Positions 27,882 to 32,539 of a DNA stretch of 32,539 nucleotides are shown piece by piece (positions within the stretch are counted from its first letter, which is position 1; each line of letters opens with the position of its first letter). Below the pieces are notes generated by a model that was given only the letters and a program-made list of their open reading frames with translations, searched no databases and was not told the DNA's origin. Source of the DNA: Comamonadaceae bacterium (GTDB lineage Bacteria; Pseudomonadota; Gammaproteobacteria; Burkholderiales; Burkholderiaceae_C); assembly GCA_947485165.1 (NCBI GenBank), contig CANKRG010000024.1, positions 1 through 32,539 of the forward strand, written 5' to 3'. The position numbers and the translations under genes are program-made.

Positions 27882-28190
27882 ATGAAATTCATCGAAGCGG
27901 TCATCGATACATGGAAAGCGCTGTCAAATCCAGCCCTCCAAAGTAATTTGGAAGGCAAGTTTCAAAGCAATATAAAACGCTCTGAAGATGGTTCAAGGCT
28001 AACCGTAGATGTTACTACCAAGCAATATTACGCGTCGATTGAAGCGTGGGAGCAGGCGTACAGCATGGACATCACGGTTGTTGAGCTGCTATCGAATACA
28101 GGCGTTCTTTTGTCTGCCGGTGAATGCACGTCCTTAGATGAAATGAACGAGCGCATCACCTTGTTGTGTGAAATGCTGTCCAAAAAATAA
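27882..28190 (+). CDS. 102-residue protein, possibly a TriTu-family immunity protein
   Basis: The product is hydrophilic, with no signal peptide or membrane helix. Its middle and end (LTVDVTTKQYYASIEAWEQ, then DITVVELLSNTGVLLSAGE and SLDEMNERI) have the alternating strand pattern and the IEAWE-x-x-x-x-DI arrangement I associate with the TriTu immunity family. There the family pattern is roughly ...VTVWESGxxDLEVLDxxTGE. That similarity is from memory and weak. No toxin gene lies beside it. It follows the AT-rich repeat block after parC and precedes the tungstate-type permease gene by 42 bp. If the resemblance fails, it is an uncharacterised cytosolic protein. Confidence 0.55.
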   Translation: MKFIEAVIDTWKALSNPALQSNLEGKFQSNIKRSEDGSRLTVDVTTKQYYASIEAWEQAYSMDITVVELLSNTGVLLSAGECTSLDEMNERITLLCEMLSKK

Positions 28191-28232
28191 TTTGTCGCTA
28201 TCCTTGCTAACCTCGTCATTTTTACGTTCTGA

Positions 28233-28958
28233 ATGAATTCCATCAGCCAATCTTTCACCACCGCTTTCTCGCTTATCGCTTCGGGTGATGGCGCTTTGTG
28301 GGCTATTGTGGGGCGGTCGCTGTGGGTGAGCGGCGTGGCGACACTTTTGGCGAGTGGTTTGGGTGTTTTGCTGGGCGCTTGGCTGGCAGTAGCACGGTTT
28401 CAGGGACGGGGTGGCGTGTTGGCGCTGCTGAACACGATGCTGGCGATTCCATCTGTGGTGGTGGGATTGCTGGTGTATTTGCTGCTGTCGCGCTCCGGGC
28501 CCTTGGGGTATTTGGGGTGGTTGTTCAGCGTTAAAGCGATGGTTTTGGCGCAGGCGCTGCTTGTGTTGCCGATTGTGGCGGCGCTGACGCGGCAGCTGGT
28601 GGAAGATGCTGACGTGTTGCATGGCGAGCAGCTGCAGTCTATGGGGGCAAGCAGCTTCATGCGCGCTGTGCTGCACGTGTGGGACGAGCGCTTCGCGGTG
28701 CTGATGGTGCTGCTGGCCGCTTTTGGCCGCGCTATTGCCGAAGTGGGCGCGGTGATGGTGGTGGGCGGCAATATTGAAGGCTTCACACGGGTGATGACGA
28801 CAGCCATTGCGCTGGAAACCAGCAAGGGTGACCTGCCGCTGGCGCTGGGCTTGGGCTTGGTGCTGCTGGCGGTGGTGCTGCTGCTGAACGCATTGGTGGC
28901 GGTGGTGCGAGCTGCTTTGGGTAGCTCGGGTGAATCGGCAAAAGGTGTGCGGTTATGA
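28233..28958 (+). CDS. tupB: ABC transporter permease, tungstate type (TupB-like)
   Basis: The 241-residue membrane protein has about five or six helices and the conserved cytoplasmic coupling segment EQLQSMGASSFMRAVLHVWDERFAVLMVLL plus GRAIAEVGAVMVVGGNI (split here for length). These match tungstate permeases (TupB) more than molybdate ModB or sulfate CysT, as I remember them. Tungstate feeds tungstopterin enzymes such as certain formate dehydrogenases. It overlaps the ATPase gene by 4 bp (ATGA). The binding-protein gene tupA, usually next to it, is not in the window. Confidence 0.75.
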   Translation: MNSISQSFTTAFSLIASGDGALWAIVGRSLWVSGVATLLASGLGVLLGAWLAVARFQGRGGVLALLNTMLAIPSVVVGLLVYLLLSRSGPLGYLGWLFSVKAMVLAQALLVLPIVAALTRQLVEDADVLHGEQLQSMGASSFMRAVLHVWDERFAVLMVLLAAFGRAIAEVGAVMVVGGNIEGFTRVMTTAIALETSKGDLPLALGLGLVLLAVVLLLNALVAVVRAALGSSGESAKGVRL

Positions 28959-29716
28959 CGCTTCAGATAATGAACACGCCGGTGTTGTTCGACCTCAAAG
29001 CCGTGTCCGTGCATTTTGGGCAAACGGCCGCCTTGCAAAACCTTGATTTGCAGATTCTGCAAGGTCAGCGCTTGGCGCTGATTGGGTCGAACGGGAGCGG
29101 CAAAAGCACCTTGCTGCGGGTGCTGAATGGCTTGATTACGCCTAAAAGTAGTCAAAAATCAGGGTACATGGCGGGAAACTTGCAGACTGATGCCAATATG
29201 CGGCAAGCCATGCTGTTTCAGCGGCCACACATGCTGCGCACGAGCACGCTAGCCAATGTGGCCATGGGTTTGTGGCTAGGCGGTGTGCGCTGGGCAGAAG
29301 CTAAAACGCGGGCTTTGGAGGCGTTAGCGCGGGTTGGGCTGCAAAACGAGGCTTCGAGATCCGCCAAAACGCTGTCGCAAGGCCAGCAGCAGCGCGTTGC
29401 CTTGGCGCGGGCATGGGTGTGTTTGTCAGATCCGTCACTGCAAAATGTGCTGATGCTAGACGAGCCCACCGCCAGCATGGATCCGCACGCCAAGCGCGAG
29501 GTGGAGGCGCTGATGCATGACTTTGCCACACAAAACATGACGCTGGTATTTTCAAGCCACAACTTAGGCCAAGTCAAACGGCTTGCGACGCATGTGGCGT
29601 ATTTGGAGCACGGTAAGTTGTTGGCGTATTTGCCAGTGGATGACTTTTTTGATGCAGGGAAGCTGCGAGCCGTGTCGCCTGCGGCAGATGCATTTTTAAA
29701 AGGTGAAACGGCTTAG
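28955..29716 (+). CDS. tupC: ABC transporter ATP-binding protein, tungstate type (TupC-like)
   Basis: The 253-residue ATPase has Walker A GSNGSGKST (residues 44-52), the signature LSQGQQQRVALARA and Walker B VLMLDEPTASMDP, followed by the switch His in VFSSHNLGQ. It energises the permease encoded just upstream, whose stop overlaps its start. A later ATG at 28970 is an alternative start. Assignment to tungstate rests on the permease. The gene is convergent with the GAF-Fis regulator; the gap carries an AT-rich palindromic repeat. Confidence 0.78.
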   Translation: MTLQIMNTPVLFDLKAVSVHFGQTAALQNLDLQILQGQRLALIGSNGSGKSTLLRVLNGLITPKSSQKSGYMAGNLQTDANMRQAMLFQRPHMLRTSTLANVAMGLWLGGVRWAEAKTRALEALARVGLQNEASRSAKTLSQGQQQRVALARAWVCLSDPSLQNVLMLDEPTASMDPHAKREVEALMHDFATQNMTLVFSSHNLGQVKRLATHVAYLEHGKLLAYLPVDDFFDAGKLRAVSPAADAFLKGETA

Positions 29717-29772
29717 AATCGTTTTTTAAAGTGATAAATATGCTTATAACCAGCTTTTTTACTTCCTAATAT

Positions 29773-29789
29773 GCTATTAAAAATATAGC
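29773..29789. repeat. GCTA-N9-TAGC palindromic repeat, copy 8 (intergenic)
   Basis: The sequence is GCTA, TTAAAAATA, TAGC, extended to TGCTAT/ATAGCA (6-bp perfect ends). It lies in the convergent gap between the tupC-like gene and the GAF-Fis regulator, surrounded by AT-rich sequence. Confidence 0.7.
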
Positions 29790-29822
29790 AAAACTTCTAT
29801 AAAATCAAGAAATTTTCAAAAT

Positions 29823-30953
29823 TTAATTTAAAAGCTTTCGAGCTTTGTCTGATTTACCCGTCACTAATTTTCGATACAGCGTGGCACGGCTGATACCTAG
29901 GTCGCGTGCAGCTTGGGCGATGTTGCCGCGGGCTTGATCGACCGCTTGTTTGATCATTTCAGCCTCCACATCGCGCAATGCATGGCTGGCATTAGCAGAA
30001 TCGGTGCGGATATGCATATTGGTTCGCTCGTTTTCTGGGCGCAAAGCAAGAGCGATGAGTCGCAGTCCTGACCACAAGGGCACTTCAATAACAACGTGCG
30101 CACGTCGCGAGGTGTCAAACAACATCGTGAACGGCATGGCAAACAAATCACTGGCATGCATGTTGAAGTTGTTGAGTTGCGCCAATTGTGGCAACATCAG
30201 TCGCGCCGTTTGGTTGGCACCAAGAATACAACCGTCGCTGTTTAGTGCGATCAAACCATCGGTATCTTCACCCAGCGGTTGGCCTGGCCAATTGATGCGC
30301 AAAAGCAATTGATGAGGCTGTTGCAGCAAGAGGGCATTTTCAATGGTGCGCGCCGTCAAGCTGGTTAAATGTTTTAACTCCGGGCGCTCTGGCGCCATGA
30401 TGCCGGTGAGGTCCAGCATGCCTATACATTGACCGCGTGAGCCAAACAGGGGTGAACCGGCGCAGCTGAAGGCGGCATTGTCATCGAAAAAATGTTCGCC
30501 TCGGTGCAACCAAACAGGTTGTAACTCCTTCAAAACAGCACCTATAGCTGAGGTGCCGATGGCTTTCTCAGACAAATCCACACCAATACGGCTGATTAAC
30601 TTTGCGCGTTTGTCGATTTGGTCAATCGGGCCGTTGGAGTCGATAACGATGCCTTGCGCATTGGTCAAAATAGCGAAATATTGGGTGCTGGCAATGGCGC
30701 GGCCTAACTTTTCCATCAATGGTTTAGCGGCGTGAACCAGTTCATGGTTTTCAACGTCGACACGGCGCAGGTCTTGGCTACTGATTTGAGCGAATTCAAC
30801 TGCTGTTTGAGGTGTGTAGCCTATGGACAAACAGCGTTTCCAGGAACGCTCAATCCAACCATCCAGGTAACCGGCATGTGCTGCGCCGCCACTTTCCAAA
30901 ATGGTGCGACGTGCAACGGCTATGTGATTCAATCTTGCATCGACTGGTGTCAT
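29823..30953 (-). CDS. GAF-domain regulator with Fis-type DNA-binding domain, lacking AAA+ domain
   Basis: The 376-residue protein resembles AcoR-type sigma-54 activators at both ends. It has an N-terminal RSWKRCLSIGYTPQ region and a GAF domain (about 50-210) with NAQGIVIDSNGP, then a PAS-like or linker part (about 220-320), and a Fis-type helix-turn-helix at the C-terminus (GNIAQAARDLGISRATLYRK). The central AAA+ ATPase with its GAFTGA loop is absent and there is no gap to suggest a frameshift. It therefore cannot activate sigma-54 in the usual way and probably works as an ordinary activator or repressor. The ligand is unknown. The stop is near the tupC-like gene, and crcB lies upstream on the same strand. 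Confidence 0.85.
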   Translation of the reverse strand: MTPVDARLNHIAVARRTILESGGAAHAGYLDGWIERSWKRCLSIGYTPQTAVEFAQISSQDLRRVDVENHELVHAAKPLMEKLGRAIASTQYFAILTNAQGIVIDSNGPIDQIDKRAKLISRIGVDLSEKAIGTSAIGAVLKELQPVWLHRGEHFFDDNAAFSCAGSPLFGSRGQCIGMLDLTGIMAPERPELKHLTSLTARTIENALLLQQPHQLLLRINWPGQPLGEDTDGLIALNSDGCILGANQTARLMLPQLAQLNNFNMHASDLFAMPFTMLFDTSRRAHVVIEVPLWSGLRLIALALRPENERTNMHIRTDSANASHALRDVEAEMIKQAVDQARGNIAQAARDLGISRATLYRKLVTGKSDKARKLLN

Positions 30954-31011
30954 TTTGACCTCTTGTAGTCTAGTAGCTGTTGTCTCTACAGCTGTGCTTG
31001 TTGGCTTACCC

Positions 31012-31404
31012 TCAATTTATAACATATGCCGCTGACTTCATGCCGAAAATCGTTAAGGCTAATGAGCCAAATAAATGCAAACCAGCCGTTAGCAAGGCCA
31101 GCGCGTATCGCCCTTGATTCAGCATGCTGACAACTTCGGCTGAAAAACTAGAAAATGTGGTGAGCGCACCTAAAAAACCCGTCACCAAAGCCAAACGCCA
31201 GATGGGGTCAAGGTTGGGCATGGCTTGAAACACGGCGACACATACGCCCACCAAATAACCGCCAATCAAATTGGCCGCTAAAGTTCCCCAAGGCAAGCTA
31301 AGTGAACCAACAGCTAGGCTGCTGGGGTTTAGCCAAAGCCCCAATTGCCAACGAGCGAGAGCGCCAGCACAGGCTCCGATACAAATGGCGGCGATGGTGA
31401 GCAT
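31012..31404 (-). CDS. crcB: fluoride exporter CrcB (Fluc family)
   Basis: CrcB forms a dimeric channel that removes fluoride from the cytosol. The 130-residue protein has four hydrophobic helices, an Asn-rich second-helix segment (WGTLAANLIGGYLVG) and the signature GFLGALTTFSSFS in the third helix. Length is typical. No fluoride riboswitch-like sequence was recognised upstream (31405-31470). It is leftward, followed after 58 bp by the GAF-Fis regulator. Confidence 0.92.
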   Translation of the reverse strand: MLTIAAICIGACAGALARWQLGLWLNPSSLAVGSLSLPWGTLAANLIGGYLVGVCVAVFQAMPNLDPIWRLALVTGFLGALTTFSSFSAEVVSMLNQGRYALALLTAGLHLFGSLALTIFGMKSAAYVIN

Positions 31405-31472
31405 GGTTGTCGTGTCGCAGCTTATGAATAGATGATTTGGATTCTACGTGCAATATTTCAGGCAGCAAAACA

Positions 31473-31502
31473 CCCGCTGCACTTTCGTACAGCGGGTTTT
31501 TT
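31473..31502. terminator. hairpin terminator between the ComEA-like gene and crcB
   Basis: CCCGCTG and CAGCGGG (31473-31479, 31490-31496) flank a 10-nt loop. On the plus strand it is followed by T6. On the minus strand the tail is TGTTTT, enough to end the leftward ComEA-like transcript coming from 31538. Confidence 0.7.
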
Positions 31503-31537
31503 GAGGATTGCAGTTTCCTGCAATACCTTGATAGGAA

Positions 31538-31960
31538 TTACTTCTTAGCTGGCTCTGCAGCAGCTGGCTTTGCATCAGCTTCTTTTTTGGCTTTTGGGTC
31601 AGCCTTCACGTCAGCTTTCGCGTCGGCTTTTTTCTCTGTTGTCGCAGCTGGCTTGGCATCTTTAGTGTCTTTTGCAGGAGCAGCAGCAACGCCTTTGAAG
31701 CTTGCACCACCAACGGTCAGGCCTTCAGCTGAGAATCGGGCAGCATTTGCTTCGCCCACGCCATTCACGCGCGTGACCAAATCGTTCCAATCTTTAAAGT
31801 TGCCGCCTTTTTTCTTTTCGTCCAAAATTTTGGCAGAAATAGCAGGGCCAATGCCTTTGATGCTGTCGAGTTCAGCAGCAGTGGCTTTGTTCACATCAAC
31901 AGCGGCAAAAGAAACGACTGCATACATCATGACCATCACGGCCAGAAATTTTTTCAACAT
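31538..31960 (-). CDS. ComEA-like helix-hairpin-helix DNA-binding protein
   Basis: From the ATG at 31960-31958, with GGAG at good spacing, the product has 140 residues. A signal peptide (KKFLAVMVMMYAVVSFA) is followed by a ComEA-type double helix-hairpin-helix domain: VDVNKATAAELDSIKGIGP and NDLVTRVNGVGEANAARF. The C-terminal 60 residues are low-complexity Lys/Ala/Asp repeats (KADAKADVKADPKAKK). ComEA proteins bind incoming DNA in the periplasm during transformation. The basic tail may extend DNA contact. Other competence genes are not in the window, so uptake is an inference. It is upstream of a hairpin terminator and downstream of the hldD remnant. Confidence 0.85.
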   Translation of the reverse strand: MLKKFLAVMVMMYAVVSFAAVDVNKATAAELDSIKGIGPAISAKILDEKKKGGNFKDWNDLVTRVNGVGEANAARFSAEGLTVGGASFKGVAAAPAKDTKDAKPAATTEKKADAKADVKADPKAKKEADAKPAAAEPAKK

Positions 31961-32141
31961 AGTGGACTCCAAAAAAATAAAAAAGTTAATAAAAGGCAAA
32001 AACCCAATGAGTATTTGGCTGGGCTGGACTATAACGGCACTTTTATGTACCAGGTTGACTACAAGTGAAAAAACGACAAAAACTACAAAATTTTTGTGAC
32101 TTTAGGCACATTTGTTGTGTTTTTTTAAAGAAAAAAGTGGA

Positions 32142-32324
32142 CTATTTAGACGCTAATTGCTGGATGTAGGCACCAGCGCCTTGGCTCACGTCGGCAAACA
32201 CATGCTCGCAACCGGTAGCGCGCAAAGCGGTCAAATCGGCTTGCGTGTGGCATTGGTATTTACCAACCAGTGCGGTGGGGAAGGGGATGTATTGAATCAA
32301 TTGTTGGCTAACCAATTGATCTAA
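32142..32324 (-). pseudogene. hldD: 3' remnant of ADP-glyceromanno-heptose 6-epimerase (hldD/rfaD)
   Basis: The minus strand encodes about 60 residues that match the C-terminus of Hld[41 protein letters not shown] and a final YIQQLASK before a TAG at 32144-32142. HldD is normally over 300 residues. Here homology stops near 32324, and in the same frame a TAA occurs at 32357-32355, preceded by unrelated sequence. There is therefore no room for the rest of the enzyme. It is a remnant, probably left by a rearrangement or an insertion, and the intact gene may lie elsewhere. In related genomes hldD often neighbours comEA, as I recall. Confidence 0.7.
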
Positions 32325-32354
32325 TCTCTGAACTTCATAGCTAGCGGACTTGCT

Positions 32355-32539
32355 TTAAAAAGCTGGCTGTGAAAAGAGTTTCAAGCCTAAATCAGAGTGT
32401 TTTAAACACAAAAAAGATAGGGCTGATATGGGGCGTTCTTCAAGTTGTTGCCAGTCAACGGTTCGCGCCCAGTACCCGTCATTCTTGATGGTCAATTTTT
32501 GGCCTTGGGGTAAGGGCGGCAAAGCCCCGCGATGCGCCC
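32355..32539 (-). CDS. 3' part of an unrecognised gene, running off the window
   Basis: An open frame on the minus strand enters from the window edge and ends with TAA at 32357-32355. The first 36 or so residues look protein-like (GALPPLPQGQKLTIKNDGY, WARTVDWQQLEERP). The last 25 or so (SALSFLCLKHSDLG...) come from AT-rich sequence and may have been replaced. I do not recognise the family. The frame is the same as that of the hldD remnant behind it, so the two are separated only by this stop and a short AT-rich stretch. Confidence 0.5.
   Translation of the reverse strand, partial: AHRGALPPLPQGQKLTIKNDGYWARTVDWQQLEERPISALSFLCLKHSDLGLKLFSQPAF

Noticed and set aside
31405-31470. Fluoride riboswitch upstream of crcB
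   Set aside because: No sequence resembling the conserved core of the crcB motif was found.

Overview
The window looks like a chromosomal segment of a betaproteobacterium, most likely order Burkholderiales and probably near the Comamonadaceae. The evidence is a polyhydroxybutyrate cluster phaC-phaA-phaB, the gene order pyrG-kdsA-eno-ftsB, the order dapA-bamC-MBL hydrolase, and parE and parC separated by a lytic transglycosylase gene. The taxonomic call rests on protein style and remembered gene order, not on a database search. I see no rRNA, tRNA, CRISPR array, prophage or complete insertion sequence.

Layout. 1-1852: the first codons of a leftward gene, then maleylacetoacetate isomerase (maiA), the peptidoglycan-editing factor pgeF and a convergent small membrane protein whose 3' end overlaps pgeF. 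1981-5729: phaC, phaA and phaB, closed by a strong terminator. A short remnant of a Crp/Fnr-type regulator lies right behind it. 5867-9341: a DUF455 ferritin-like protein, a gamma-carbonic anhydrase-like protein, Hsp33 (hslO), a NadR-like P-loop protein and ftsB. 9406-13294 (leftward): pyrG, kdsA, eno, with ftsB continuing the run. 13496-17157: coaBC, dut, a SlyD-type prolyl isomerase and a JmjC/cupin ribosomal oxygenase-like protein. 17429-22262: a tiny Ala/Pro-rich lipoprotein, then the leftward genes MBL hydrolase, bamC, dapA, a 45-residue membrane peptide and an MFS transporter. 22381-27764: parE, a lytic transglycosylase and parC. 27882-32539: an immunity-like small protein, a tungstate-type ABC transporter (permease and ATPase only), a GAF-Fis regulator with no AAA+ domain, crcB, a ComEA-like DNA-binding protein, a remnant of the hldD 3' end and a partial unrecognised gene.

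Most genes are housekeeping: PHB synthesis from acetyl-CoA (PhaA, PhaB, PhaC), LPS Kdo synthesis (KdsA), coenzyme A and nucleotide metabolism (CoaBC, PyrG, Dut), lysine/peptidoglycan precursor synthesis (DapA), outer-membrane assembly (BamC) and chromosome decatenation (ParE/ParC).

The most unusual signal is a dispersed 17-bp palindrome, GCTA-N9-TAGC, in AT-rich patches. Six perfect and two one-mismatch copies are present. Six of the eight lie inside genes. Five of those six are read in the same codon phase, giving Ala-x-x-x-(Ile/Val)-(Ala/Val). The sixth is in the phase that would create a TAG stop, and there the T is a C. This resembles a protein-coding palindromic repeat family. Other points of note are two copies of a longer inverted repeat (CCGTTCG...CGAACGG), an exact 18-bp palindrome upstream of the lipoprotein gene, and several gene remnants.
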